Of a stretch of 64,000 nt of DNA, positions 51,627 to 60,655 are shown in pieces. The notes under the pieces were generated by a model that did no database searches, had not been told where the DNA came from, and was given only the letters and a program-made list of their open reading frames with translations. The stretch covers positions 1 to 64,000 of the forward strand of contig NZ_BKZP01000010.1 in assembly GCF_008974185.1 (NCBI RefSeq). Direction: 5' to 3'. The DNA is from Weizmannia acidilactici. GTDB taxonomy: Bacteria; Bacillota; Bacilli; Bacillales; Bacillaceae_C. Made by a program: the position numbers and the translations under genes. Numbering within the stretch: position 1 is the stretch's first letter; each line of letters opens with the position of its first letter.

Positions 51627-52541
51627 TCATTTATCCGGTGTGACCGGAAGAATCGTCTTGGCAATCGACCGGTCGAGCGCTTCAAACTCATCATAAGAAA
51701 TGATGCCGTACAGTTCTTTCCTTGTCTGCATATCGGAAAGGGCATTTTTTTGCGTGCCTTCGTTTTTGATCTTTTCAAATACCCGTTCATATGCTTTTGC
51801 GGCGACGCGCAGCGATGTGACCGGATAAATGACCATCGCATAGCCCATATCCGCGAATTCTTCCGCGGTGTAATACGGGGTTCTGCCAAATTCTGTCATA
51901 TTCGCGAGAAGTGGGGCTTTGATTTTTTCCACAAACATCCGGAATTCATCGGCAGATTGCAATGCTTCGGGGAAGATCGCATCCGCCCCTGCTTCTACAT
52001 AGGCATTTGCACGCTCCAAAGCCTGTTCCACGCCTTCCACACCCCTTGCGTCCGTACGGGCAACGACAACAAGCGTCGGAGCCACTTCTTTCAGCGCCCT
52101 GATCTTTTCGCACATTTCCGACGCTTCAACAAGCTGTTTCCCGTTCAAATGGCCGCATTTTTTAGGCAGCTGCTGGTCTTCGATTTGCACGGCCGCAACC
52201 CCCACTTCAACCATTTCACGCGCTGTCCGGGCAACATTCAGCACACCTCCAAACCCGGTGTCAATATCGACAAGCACCGGGAGATCGGCCGCGCGCACAA
52301 TATCACGCGCGCGCTCCGCCATTTCACTCGATGTGATCATGCCGAGATCCGGGATCCCTTTGCTGGCGGTATAAGCGGCGCCGGACAGGTAAAGCGCCTC
52401 AAAACCCGTATTTTTCGCAACCAATGCTGCCATTGCATCATGTGTGCCCGGGATTTGCAAAATGCCCGGCGCCTGCATCAGCTCTTTAAACCGCTTTGCA
52501 AGCACCTCCTGCGAAGACGGCTGATTGACAATCCAAACCAT
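51627..52541 (-). CDS. prpB: 2-methylisocitrate lyase
   Basis: Cleaves 2-methylisocitrate to pyruvate and succinate, the last step of propionyl-CoA breakdown. It has 304 aa and the isocitrate-lyase fold with SGAAYTASKGIPDLGM, LVDIDTGFGG, the active-site KKCGH loop and ARTDARGVEG. Third gene of prpC-prpD-prpB, 15 bases after prpD. B. subtilis calls it mmgF/yqiQ. Confidence 0.95.
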   Translation of the reverse strand: MVWIVNQPSSQEVLAKRFKELMQAPGILQIPGTHDAMAALVAKNTGFEALYLSGAAYTASKGIPDLGMITSSEMAERARDIVRAADLPVLVDIDTGFGGVLNVARTAREMVEVGVAAVQIEDQQLPKKCGHLNGKQLVEASEMCEKIRALKEVAPTLVVVARTDARGVEGVEQALERANAYVEAGADAIFPEALQSADEFRMFVEKIKAPLLANMTEFGRTPYYTAEEFADMGYAMVIYPVTSLRVAAKAYERVFEKIKNEGTQKNALSDMQTRKELYGIISYDEFEALDRSIAKTILPVTPDK

Positions 52542-52556
52542 GGTGCAACACCCTTT

Positions 52557-54005
52557 CTACAAGGTAAATAGATTGACAAACTCATTCACGTTCATCTTTT
52601 CAAGCGTTTCCCCCTGCAGGCAAGCTGCTTTGATCCGTTCCTGCTGCTTGGCCGAATAATGGGTCGCCAGGTTATTCGAAAACTTGCAGATGATTTTCGG
52701 GATCGCTTCTTCCCTTCTGAAGCGGTGGCCGAGCGGATATTCAACCTCGACTTTTTCCGTGCTCGTGCCGTCTTTGAAAAAGACTTGCACTGCATTGGCG
52801 ATTGAGCGCTTGTTCGGATCGAGGTAGTCGATGCTGTACTGTTTGTTTTCCACTACGCTCATTTTTTCCCTTAGTGCATCGATGCGCGGGTCTTTCGCTG
52901 CATCGTCTTCATAGTCATCGGCCGTAATATTGCCTTTGATCAAACCGACAGCCGTAACATACTGGATGCAGTGGTCGCGGTCGGCAGGGTTACGTAACGG
53001 ACCTGTTTTGTCAATGATGCGGATCGCGGACTCATGCGTCGTGATCGTAATGCTCTGGATGTCATCCAGCCTTTCGGCGACCAGCGGATGGAGCTTTACC
53101 GCAGCTTCCGCAGCTGTCTGCGCATGGAACTCGGCAGGATACGATACTTTGAATAAAACATTTTCCATGACATAGGAGCCGAGCGGCCGTGCCAGTGTCA
53201 ATTCTTTCCCTTTAAAGAGGACATCCTGGAAGCCCCAGCCCGGTGCGGACAACGGCGTGTTATAGCCCATTTCCCCTTTCATGGCGATGAGGGCAAGTGC
53301 AACGCCCCTGCTCGTCGCATCACCAGCTGCCCATGATTTGCGTGAACCGGTATTCGGCGCATGACGGTATGTGCGGAGAGGCGCATTATCAATCCAGGCA
53401 TGGGAAACGGCGTTCATAATTTCTTCCAGTCCCCCGCCGAGCATTTTTGCCGTGACAGCGGCCGTTGCCACTTTAACAAATAATACATGGTCAAGCCCGA
53501 TGCGGTTTAAGCTGTTTTCCAAAGCCAGCACACCCTGGATCTCATGGGCTTTAATCATAGCTTCGAGCACATCGCGCATCTTTAGTGGATCTTTCCCGTT
53601 TGCCACGCGTGTCCGGCTTACATAATCCGCGACTGCGAGGACGCCGCCCAAGTTATCGGAAGGATGGCCCCATTCCGCGGCAAGCCAAGTATCATTATAA
53701 TCGAGCCAGCGGATCATGCAGCCGATATTGAACGCGCCCTGCACTGGATCGAGCACGTAGGAAGTACCCGGCACATGCGTCCCGTTCGGCACAATCGTTC
53801 CCGGCACAACCGGCCCGAGCATTTTTACGCATTCCGGGAACTGGAGGGCAAGGATACCGCAGCCGAGCGTGTCCAAAAGCCCGTAACGCGCTGTCTCAAA
53901 AGCTTCCGGACTTGTAATCTCCGTTTCATAAACATAACGTGCAATTTCTTCAACCAATGCATCTCTTTTATCAACTTTTTCATTTGCTGCTGTTGTACCG
54001 GCCAT
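52557..54005 (-). CDS. prpD: 2-methylcitrate dehydratase
   Basis: Dehydrates 2-methylcitrate to methylaconitate. It has 482 aa of the MmgE/PrpD family: [35 protein letters not shown] with the active-site residues, and [20 protein letters not shown]. The start is ATG 54005 behind AAAGGGG; the frame stays open to 54029. It is the middle gene of the methylcitrate operon, 26 bases after prpC. Confidence 0.94.
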   Translation of the reverse strand: MAGTTAANEKVDKRDALVEEIARYVYETEITSPEAFETARYGLLDTLGCGILALQFPECVKMLGPVVPGTIVPNGTHVPGTSYVLDPVQGAFNIGCMIRWLDYNDTWLAAEWGHPSDNLGGVLAVADYVSRTRVANGKDPLKMRDVLEAMIKAHEIQGVLALENSLNRIGLDHVLFVKVATAAVTAKMLGGGLEEIMNAVSHAWIDNAPLRTYRHAPNTGSRKSWAAGDATSRGVALALIAMKGEMGYNTPLSAPGWGFQDVLFKGKELTLARPLGSYVMENVLFKVSYPAEFHAQTAAEAAVKLHPLVAERLDDIQSITITTHESAIRIIDKTGPLRNPADRDHCIQYVTAVGLIKGNITADDYEDDAAKDPRIDALREKMSVVENKQYSIDYLDPNKRSIANAVQVFFKDGTSTEKVEVEYPLGHRFRREEAIPKIICKFSNNLATHYSAKQQERIKAACLQGETLEKMNVNEFVNLFTL

Positions 54006-54031
54006 TTTTTGTTTTCCCCTTTCCTGCATGT

Positions 54032-55153
54032 TTAGTCGTTTGGATGCAAACCGCGTGGGCCTCTATAGTTTACACGTGGGCGGAACAAGCGGTTGTTTTC
54101 GTGCTGCTCCATCACGTGCGCACTTAGTCCGGCTGTCCTTGAACTGAAGAAAATCGGTGTATAAAGCGGGATCGGAATGCCGAGCATCCAATAAACAGGC
54201 GCGGCGTAGTAATCCAAATTAGGGAAAAGCCCTTTTTCCTGCGCCATGATTTTTTCGCCGACCTCGCACATTTCAAAGAGCGTATTGTCCCCTTTCGCCT
54301 CACTTAGTTCTTTTAACGCTTCTTTCATCATGAGGGCGCGCGGATCCATCTTTTTCATGTACACACGGTGGCCGAAGCCCATGACTTTTTCCTTGTTTTT
54401 CAGTTTTGTATACAGCAATTCTTCAAATTTTTCCACCGTGCCAGCTTCCTTCAGCATTTCCATGACTGCTTCGTTGGCACCGCCGTGCAGATGCCCCTTT
54501 AGCGAAGCCACTGCGCCTGTTAATGCGCCGTACAAGTCGGAAAGCGTGGATGCAATGACCCTTGCCGTAAAGGTGGAATTTGGCAGTTCATGCTCGCTGT
54601 ACAGGACAAGGGAGCGGTCAAAAATCCTTTCTTCCATTTCGGACGGGACTTTCCCGGTGATCATGTACAAAAAGTTTGCGCTGTACGACAAATCCTGCCG
54701 CGGCTCGACCGTTTCTTCGCCGTTTAAAATATGGTAGCTGTTTGCGACGATATTCGGGACGTTTCCGAGCAAATGGTACGCACGGTTTAAATTCGACTCA
54801 TGGGAGCGATCCAAAATATCTTTATCATAACCGGAAAGTGCTGAAACCCCTGTGCGGAGTGCGTCCATTGGATGAGTGGATTCCGGCAGCAGCTTTATCA
54901 TTTCCATCACGGCTTCCGGAACGTGATAGTTTTTCTTCAAACTTTCTTCCAGCGCTTTTTTCTCGGCTTCATTCGGAAGCGAGCCTTCCATAAGCAAATG
55001 CACGATGTCTAAATAGCCTTTTGACTTTGACAATTCGATTAAGTCATACCCCTTTAAAACAATCTCACTTTCGACCGTGTCGAGAAAAGAGATTCCCGTT
55101 TCAACAGCGACAACACCTTCAAGCCCCGGGACAAATTGCATTGTATTTCCCAT
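54032..55153 (-). CDS. prpC: 2-methylcitrate synthase / citrate synthase II
   Basis: Condenses propionyl-CoA with oxaloacetate. It has 373 aa and the citrate-synthase fold with the catalytic His in [11 protein letters not shown], the second His in [15 protein letters not shown] and Asp in [13 protein letters not shown]. The context (prpD, prpB) favours methylcitrate synthase. ATG 55153 is chosen, 6 bases behind GGAGG; ATG 55159 overlaps that site. First gene of the operon. Confidence 0.93.
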   Translation of the reverse strand: MGNTMQFVPGLEGVVAVETGISFLDTVESEIVLKGYDLIELSKSKGYLDIVHLLMEGSLPNEAEKKALEESLKKNYHVPEAVMEMIKLLPESTHPMDALRTGVSALSGYDKDILDRSHESNLNRAYHLLGNVPNIVANSYHILNGEETVEPRQDLSYSANFLYMITGKVPSEMEERIFDRSLVLYSEHELPNSTFTARVIASTLSDLYGALTGAVASLKGHLHGGANEAVMEMLKEAGTVEKFEELLYTKLKNKEKVMGFGHRVYMKKMDPRALMMKEALKELSEAKGDNTLFEMCEVGEKIMAQEKGLFPNLDYYAAPVYWMLGIPIPLYTPIFFSSRTAGLSAHVMEQHENNRLFRPRVNYRGPRGLHPND

Positions 55154-55178
55154 ATCCATCCTCCGTTCAACAATTTGT

Positions 55179-55202
55179 CAAACTGTAAGCACTTACAGTT
55201 TG
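55179..55202. promoter_or_regulatory. Perfect 24-bp palindromic operator upstream of prpC
   Basis: Arms CAAACTGTAAG and CTTACAGTTTG around CA, fully symmetric apart from the centre. The core TGTAAGCACTTACA differs from the cre consensus at one position. It may bind CcpA, a dedicated regulator, or both. Confidence 0.75.
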
Positions 55203-55413
55203 GTACAAAAAAAGATGCGCTGTTGCCAAAATCCCTGATGCCTTTCATAAAAAACATATCATAACATTTGCAAAATTACAACGTTCCGGGGGCTGCATCC
55301 GCTTTTTCCAGGTCAAAAAACCGCTGACAGGGGCAGCGGACCCGTTCCAGTACCGGATAAAAACAGCCGGCGTTTATTATCTGGTTCCACGACAAACATG
55401 CCGTCTCAGGCAG

Positions 55414-55444
55414 ATAAAAAAAGACAAGTTTCAACCTGTCTTCA
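55414..55444 (-). terminator. Terminator of the DUF956 gene
   Basis: Minus-strand AGACAGGTT / AACTTGTCT hairpin followed by TTTTTTT. Confidence 0.8.
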
Positions 55445-55453
55445 TATAAAAAA

Positions 55454-55834
55454 CTATTTCTTTTTAAATTTAAACAGATGCTTCAAGCCGCGTTTCACAA
55501 CCTGAAAGAAACTTAATGATTTAACCATATGATTTGGGTCAACGTATTCACGAATCGCTCTTAAAACTTTTTTTGGATCCCTGGAAGAAAAAGTAAACAT
55601 CCCGTTTCGCTTCGTTTTAATCGCAAAACGGGGAATCCATTTTCCTCTGAACATGACGGATGCGATCACGTAATCCACTTCTTCCCACGGAATTTGAATA
55701 AATTTTCGTGCATCACGGTCATTGTAGAATTCAAATCCTTTATCTCCAATCATGATCTTACCATAATCTGCAAGTCCCATATGTGAGGTTGCATTCGTGA
55801 CTAAATCGACTTTTGTGTTGATTGATTGGACCAT
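55454..55834 (-). CDS. DUF956 protein, mannose-PTS associated (ManO-like)
   Basis: A 126-aa protein: ATSHMGLADYGKIMIGDKGFE, then IQIPWEEVDYVIASVMFRGK and WIPRFAIKT, ending in a Lys-rich tail. DUF956 proteins occur almost only next to mannose-family PTS genes, and the Listeria and Lactobacillus members are called ManO. The role is probably accessory. It lies 218 bases after the IID gene, with a terminator between, so it needs readthrough or its own promoter. Confidence 0.88.
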   Translation of the reverse strand: MVQSINTKVDLVTNATSHMGLADYGKIMIGDKGFEFYNDRDARKFIQIPWEEVDYVIASVMFRGKWIPRFAIKTKRNGMFTFSSRDPKKVLRAIREYVDPNHMVKSLSFFQVVKRGLKHLFKFKKK

Positions 55835-56018
55835 TTGATCTACTCCATTTCTTACCTTTAATCATTATTTATTATAAAGCGGGTTAATGCTTTAAGCAAA
55901 AGATACCGGAAAAAGTGCTGGGCAGCCGCTAATACCGTATTCATCATAATTCGCTTCGTACCGTGTTTTCAGGACATATTTACAAGCCGGTTTCCACCAT
56001 CCATTATTATTTGATTTT

Positions 56019-56044
56019 GAAAAAGCCCGGGCAAAAGCCCAGGC
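56019..56044 (-). terminator. Terminator of the mannose PTS operon
   Basis: Minus-strand GCCTGGGC / GCCCGGGC hairpin with a TTTT loop and TTTTTC behind. It may be leaky towards the DUF956 gene. Confidence 0.8.
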
Positions 56045-56052
56045 ATTTTTTG

Positions 56053-56964
56053 TTACATCAAGTGGATTAAGTGGAAGACGATACCAACCACGAACAACCC
56101 GAGAATCATGATAATCGGAGATACTTTCTTTTTCAGCAACCACATGCAAAGAAGTGTTAACAGCAGTGCAGCCAGGCCAGGAATTAAGCTGTCCAAGTTG
56201 TCTTGTAAAGTTGTTACCTTCGTGGAATCCAATGAAAGTCCGGCAGCTTGTTGTTCCAGCGCGGATTTAATTCCCTGTGCTCCGGAAGGTAAATTATCCC
56301 AGTCAATATACGCGCCTTTATCGAGTTTAACTTTAGATACAATTGGCGTGAATTTTATCGATACCCAGCGGTTAACCAATGAACCCAGAATGAACATACC
56401 AAGAATAGATGCACCTTTTGTAATATCCTGAAGTATTCCGCCGGACAAGTCTTCCGTAATTCTGGAACCGGCTTTGTAACCAAATTCCTGTGTATACCAC
56501 ATGAATGCCATACGGATAATATTCCAAGCAACAAAGTAGATGATCGGGCCAAGGATGTTACCGGTAATTGCAAGAGAAGCTGCTAACGCACCAAGGATTG
56601 GTTTAACTGTGAACCAGAAAACCGGGTCCCCGATACCAGCCAAAGGCCCCATCATACCGACTTTAACCCCTTGAATGGCTACATCGTCAACCGGTGCCCC
56701 ATTAGCACGTTCTTCTTCAAGTGCCAGCGTTACACCAATAATCGGTGAAGCAACGTAAGGGTGAGTATTAAAGAACTCCAGGTGACGTTGCAGTGCAGCA
56801 GCACGATCTTCTTTTGTTTTATATAATTTTTTGATGGCAGGAATCATTGTATATGCCCAGCCGCCGTTTTGCATACGTTCATAGTTCCAGGAACCTTGGA
56901 TGAAAGTTGAACGCCACCATACAGAAATACGATCTCTTCTAGATAATTTTAATTCTTGAGCCAT
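56053..56964 (-). CDS. manZ: PTS mannose-family IID component
   Basis: A 303-aa membrane subunit of the mannose-type permease. Marks of the IID family are STFIQGSWNYERMQNGGWAY, FFNTHPYVASPIIGVTLALE, VGMMGPLAGIGDPVFWFTV and the C-terminal hydrophobic LLLTLLCMWLLKKKVSPIIM. ATG 56964 follows AAGGAGGCGG; the frame extends into the IIC gene. Together with IIC it forms the sugar channel. Confidence 0.95.
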   Translation of the reverse strand: MAQELKLSRRDRISVWWRSTFIQGSWNYERMQNGGWAYTMIPAIKKLYKTKEDRAAALQRHLEFFNTHPYVASPIIGVTLALEEERANGAPVDDVAIQGVKVGMMGPLAGIGDPVFWFTVKPILGALAASLAITGNILGPIIYFVAWNIIRMAFMWYTQEFGYKAGSRITEDLSGGILQDITKGASILGMFILGSLVNRWVSIKFTPIVSKVKLDKGAYIDWDNLPSGAQGIKSALEQQAAGLSLDSTKVTTLQDNLDSLIPGLAALLLTLLCMWLLKKKVSPIIMILGLFVVGIVFHLIHLM

Positions 56965-56983
56965 TTTCCTGTCCGCCTCCTTC

Positions 56984-57793
56984 TTAGTAATTGTCAATAA
57001 TATCGCCTAACGGATCGCCGATGTTTGCGTTTCCGCCGCCATTACCTGAACCGCCTTGTTTCGAAAGCGCTAAATAGATGAGAGCGAGTGCGATACCGAT
57101 ACCGCCAAGACCGATAAGTGTGATCGAAGAAACAGTCGCTAATACAAAACCAATAATGAAGAACGGCCATACTTCCCGTGTCGCCATCATGTTAATAACC
57201 ATTGCATAACCAACGGCTACGACCATGCCCCCGCCGATGGATAAACCGTCTGTCAGCCAGGTTGGCATTGCTTCAAGCAAGCCTCTAACCGGTCCTGCAC
57301 CAATCGCCAGAATTAATGCAGCCGGAATGGCAATACGCAAACCTTGCATGCAGATCGCAACGATGTGCCAGAATTCAACTTTGCCGATACTTCCTTCTTT
57401 CGCTGCAGCATCCATAAAGTGTACAAATGCTGTTGCAATTGTACGGCAGATGATGGTCAATAACAAACCTGCAACGGCAAGCGGAACGGCAATTGCAATT
57501 GCTGAAGATACACCGGCTTTACCTGCCCCGCTTAAAACTAAAATAATTGCTGATGCAACAGATGCCAGTGCAGCATCTGGCGCTACGGCAGCCCCGATGT
57601 TTGCCCAACCTAAAGCGATCATTTGAAGCGTACCGCCCAGGATAACACATGGTACTAAGTTTCCTGTAACTAGGCCTATTAACGTACAGGCAATAATTGG
57701 TTGGTGGAAGTGGAATTCATCCAAAATGCCTTCCATACCAGCTAAAAATGCTACGATAAAGACTAGTATCATTTGGACAATATTCAAATCCAT
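56984..57793 (-). CDS. manY: PTS mannose-family IIC component
   Basis: A 269-aa membrane protein with about seven hydrophobic segments; QPIIACTLIGLVTGNLVPCV and LGGTLQMIALGWANIGAAVA, with the conserved GA and PD motifs, mark the IIC family. The C-terminus is Gly- and Asn-rich (GGSGNGGGNANIGDP). It lies between the IIAB and IID genes, 30 and 19 bases away, in one operon under the sigma-54 promoter. Confidence 0.95.
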   Translation of the reverse strand: MDLNIVQMILVFIVAFLAGMEGILDEFHFHQPIIACTLIGLVTGNLVPCVILGGTLQMIALGWANIGAAVAPDAALASVASAIILVLSGAGKAGVSSAIAIAVPLAVAGLLLTIICRTIATAFVHFMDAAAKEGSIGKVEFWHIVAICMQGLRIAIPAALILAIGAGPVRGLLEAMPTWLTDGLSIGGGMVVAVGYAMVINMMATREVWPFFIIGFVLATVSSITLIGLGGIGIALALIYLALSKQGGSGNGGGNANIGDPLGDIIDNY

Positions 57794-57823
57794 AATTATT
57801 ATTCCTCCCTTTTCTCCTGATGA

Positions 57824-58801
57824 TCAGGATTTATTTTGTTTGTTTAACTCTTCTTGAGCTCTCCTGATAATTTCGTCCATGTCGCCTTTTGAATCACTCG
57901 GCACTTTACGCACATCGAAATTCACACCAAGCTGTTTTAACTTGTTGAATGTGTCGATATCATCCTGGCTGAAGGCCAGTACTTTATTCGGCTGAACTTT
58001 ACCAGGCGAGTGTGCCATGGAACCGACGTTGATGGTCTTCAATGGAACGCCGCCTTCAACCGCTCTGAGCGCATCCTGCGGGTTTTCAAAAAGAAGCAGT
58101 GCGCGCTGGCCGCCGAAGTGCTGATCATCTTTTGCAAGTTCGATCATTTTAGCGACAGGAACAACGTGTGCTTTTACACCAGGAGGCGCAGCCTGCTGGA
58201 TTAATTTCTTACGAAGATCATCTTTCGCAACTGCATCCGATACAACAATGATCCGTGTAGGCCGTGTTGTTTTTGTCCAGGCAGTTGCGACTTGTCCGTG
58301 AAGCAGACGGGAGTCGATCCGTGCCAGTACGTATTCAAACTTACCAGGAGCGCCTACATTGGACGGACCTGCAGCAGCTTTAGCAGCTGGTGCTGCCGGT
58401 TCCAGACTTTCCGGTCTTACTTTAACCCCTTCTTTACCTGCGCCCAAAATATGCGCAGCAATTTCATGCGCTGTATTCATGGAGAAGCGCGATGCAAAAG
58501 CTTCTATTAACATTGGTAAATTTAAACCGGCAACGATTGCCCATTTGTCTTTATGTTCTTCAAACAAACTGTTCGCCTGATTGAACGGAGTTCCACCCCA
58601 AAGATCGACTAAGAATAATACTTCATCCTGGTTGTCGAAAGAGGCGATTGCTTCTTTCATTTTTGTCTTTACATCATCAGGTCCTTCGCTCGGCATTAAT
58701 GTAACGGCTTTTACATTTTCCTGTTCCCCGAAAATCATTGATCCGGATTGCAGGATACCATTGGCAAATTCACCGTGAGTAGCAATGATAATCCCTACCA
58801 T
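57824..58801 (-). CDS. manX: PTS mannose-family IIAB phosphotransfer protein
   Basis: A 325-aa soluble protein that carries phosphate from HPr to sugar. The IIA domain (1-130) has the phospho-His9 in IIIATHGEFANGI. An Ala/Pro-rich linker (about 138-158) leads to the IIB domain (about 160-325) with its His in RIDSRLLHGQVATAW. It is the usual fused form of mannose/glucose permeases. Unusually, a separate IIB gene lies just upstream in the same operon. Confidence 0.95.
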   Translation of the reverse strand: MVGIIIATHGEFANGILQSGSMIFGEQENVKAVTLMPSEGPDDVKTKMKEAIASFDNQDEVLFLVDLWGGTPFNQANSLFEEHKDKWAIVAGLNLPMLIEAFASRFSMNTAHEIAAHILGAGKEGVKVRPESLEPAAPAAKAAAGPSNVGAPGKFEYVLARIDSRLLHGQVATAWTKTTRPTRIIVVSDAVAKDDLRKKLIQQAAPPGVKAHVVPVAKMIELAKDDQHFGGQRALLLFENPQDALRAVEGGVPLKTINVGSMAHSPGKVQPNKVLAFSQDDIDTFNKLKQLGVNFDVRKVPSDSKGDMDEIIRRAQEELNKQNKS

Positions 58802-58877
58802 CTTCTTACCTCCTTATAATTATTGTTACAGCTTAAAGAATCATATAAATAGTTATAAAAAAACCTGTAACCAAAAT

Positions 58878-59375
58878 TCATTCATGCAGCAACTTTTCTT
58901 TTTTGATCAGTTGCATCAGATCCGTTTTCCGATCTGCAGGTACTTGGCGGATTTCAAGCTCGATCCCCAGATTGGCCAACTTTACAAAGGCTTGAACATC
59001 CTCATTATCCAGGGAAATAAAATTTGTGACCATCTTTTTGCCTTCAGAAAAACGCATCCCGCCGATATTAACCGATTTTAAATGAACACCTGCGAGGACT
59101 ACTTCCAGTACATCTTGTGGTGAAGCAAACAACAACATAATCTTCGTCCCGTCAAACAGTCCGCTTTGATCGATATCAATCAGTTTTTGTTTCGTAATGA
59201 CGTGGGATTTGATGCTTGGTGGTGTAGCTTGTTTCAATAGAAACTTTCGCAACTCATCATGGGCGGCTTCATCACTGACCACTAAAATTCGTTCGATTCC
59301 CGTTGCCTTCGACCAGGCAGTAGCAAGCTGGCCATGAATCAAACGGTCATCAATACGAGTGAGTCGTATATCCAT
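58878..59375 (-). CDS. Stand-alone PTS mannose-family IIB protein
   Basis: A 165-aa IIB subunit with phospho-His14 in RIDDRLIHGQLATAW, LVVSDEAAHDELRK, IMLLFASPQDVLEV and VNIGGMRF. It is complete and clearly related to the IIB half of the next gene. ATG 59375 gives the family-typical MDIRL start, 10 bases from GGAGG; ATG 59381 (4 bases from it) is possible. It is the first gene behind the sigma-54 promoter. An accessory phosphotransfer or regulatory role towards LevR is possible. Confidence 0.93.
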   Translation of the reverse strand: MDIRLTRIDDRLIHGQLATAWSKATGIERILVVSDEAAHDELRKFLLKQATPPSIKSHVITKQKLIDIDQSGLFDGTKIMLLFASPQDVLEVVLAGVHLKSVNIGGMRFSEGKKMVTNFISLDNEDVQAFVKLANLGIELEIRQVPADRKTDLMQLIKKEKLLHE

Positions 59376-59581
59376 TCTCATCCCACCTCCAACTGTAAGC
59401 CTGTTCACTACTGAACTTTTTCTTGAAGGCCTCGGCGGATTTTCTCCGGCTTTCCATCAAGGGATAATACCGACAAGTCGGATCAAGCGATTTTCTTTAT
59501 CTCATTTTCCGCCATAAGGTAGAAAAAATTCTTCTGCAAATTTTGTTGATTTACCTCTTTTGCTTTTCTGCCTTTTTATAA

Positions 59582-59598
59582 TGCAAGATGCGTGCCAA
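59582..59598 (-). promoter_or_regulatory. Sigma-54 promoter of the mannose PTS operon
   Basis: On the minus strand TTGGCAC-N5-TTGCA, an exact -24/-12 element (GG of -24 and GC of -12 with correct spacing). It gives a leader of about 200 bases. The nearby LevR-type activator with its GAFTGA loop is the obvious partner. Confidence 0.93.
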
Positions 59599-59660
59599 CT
59601 TTTGAGTATCAATGTCGAATCTTGACGTATAAGCGTTTTCTGAAAAACCTTTCATGCTTA

Positions 59661-59729
59661 TAATACACAAACACCCTTTTTAATACACATTAAAAATGTA
59701 TTTCATCTTTCATTTTTATTACTGTATTA
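59661..59729. promoter_or_regulatory. Candidate upstream activating sequence for LevR
   Basis: TAATACACA occurs at 59661-59669 and 59681-59689. Inverted half-sites TGTATT (59697-59702) and TGTATTA (59723-59729) follow. They lie 63-131 bases upstream of the -24 element, where enhancer sites of sigma-54 activators sit. Confidence 0.55.
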
Positions 59730-59854
59730 AAAAAGCCCGCGATATCATTTTGATACTTTGATCTTAAACATGTATTCTGTATCGCAAACAAACGATTTCC
59801 GGCATCTGTTGAAAAAAGAAATTCCTGGCAAGTTCCTGTTCTTTTTTGACGATA

Positions 59855-60609
59855 ATCGAGTAGGAGGAGGTGACTAGCCCCCGTCCTCTCACACCACCGT
59901 ACGTACGGTTCCGTATACGGCGGTTCAATCAAATAAATGACGCTTGTCACAATACTTTTCATACAGGCTTTTCAGTCCTTGGTGATTTCAGTAGGAGTTA
60001 CCAAGGGTTTTGTGTAATATTGGACTTTTAGAAATTCGCCAATATGCTTTCCTTGAGTTTCCCCCTCAATGACCCATTTGTATCCTCTTTCAATAAACCT
60101 GTTCTGGCTCCACCCTCTTGAGGTCCCTCATGGAATTCACCACTACTTTCCTCAAGTAAGTCCACTACGGATTGTCTGTGTCATTGCCATACAGAATTTC
60201 CAGACGAAAACTTCTCTTTGATTGTTCAGTCCTTCCAAAACGGGAGCGACCCGTATTGTACTATGACCTCTGCTGACTTCTGACTGTTCAATAACCTATC
60301 ACTAGGCTAGTTACCAACTTAGTCGGCGTACCAGTCAGACCTCCCTGGGTAAGACTGCACTCTTTCCTCCACCTATCTGCCTCATTTACTCTGTATCACC
60401 TTTGGCAGTATGGACTTTACTTTGTTCGGCAAGCTCATCCAATGATACCTAGCCTTGTATGAGGTTCGTGTTCCTCAAGAATCGGAGGTTTGCCGCTCGC
60501 TTCCTTCAGATTCCGCATCACTACGGACACCCTTGCGTTAGGCTATCGCTACTACTGCCTTCGCGATTCGGGACTTTCACCCTATAGAGTGCAGCCACGC
60601 CAGGCGCAC
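59855..60609 (-). mobile_element. Group II intron relic, maturase mostly deleted
   Basis: On the minus strand the element begins GTGCGCC (60609), the usual 5' end, and continues with typical domain I sequence. Near the 3' end it has a domain V-like hairpin (CCGCCGTATACGG, then CCGTACGTACGGTGG). A domain VI region (GGGGGCTAGTCACCTCC) follows, ending in CCTACTCGAT near 59855. It is about 755 nt, whereas complete elements with maturase reach roughly 1.9 kb. It lies directly behind the levR terminator T-run, the preferred site of bacterial class C introns. Exact ends are inferred. Confidence 0.85.
59925..60131 (-). pseudogene. C-terminal fragment of intron maturase with internal TGA codons
   Basis: The frame inside the intron reads EPEQVY, stop, KRIQMGH, stop, GGNSRKAYWRISKSP, then ILHKTLGNSY, stop, and NHQGLKSLYEKYC up to TGA at 59925-59927. 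This is the C-terminus of group II intron reverse transcriptases. At least the first and third TGA stand where Trp (TGG) is usual. The reverse transcriptase domain is missing. Confidence 0.8.
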
Positions 60610-60610
60610 T

Positions 60611-60650
60611 AAAAAAGCCTGTAAACAGCAGTTTTCCTCTGTTTACAGGC
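60611..60650 (-). terminator. Terminator of levR and target of the intron
   Basis: Minus-strand GCCTGTAAACAG / CTGTTTACAGGC perfect stem, then TTTTTTA, followed within one base by the intron 5' end. Confidence 0.95.
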
Positions 60651-60655
60651 AAAAA

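Noticed and set aside
55892-56149. 85-codon minus-strand frame overlapping the end of manZ
   Set aside because: Lies across the manZ 3' end and its terminator; no family and no start signal.
59690-59962. 90-codon minus-strand frame before the sigma-54 promoter
   Set aside because: It runs through intron domain V and the candidate enhancer; start lies within the maturase fragment frame. Chance frame.
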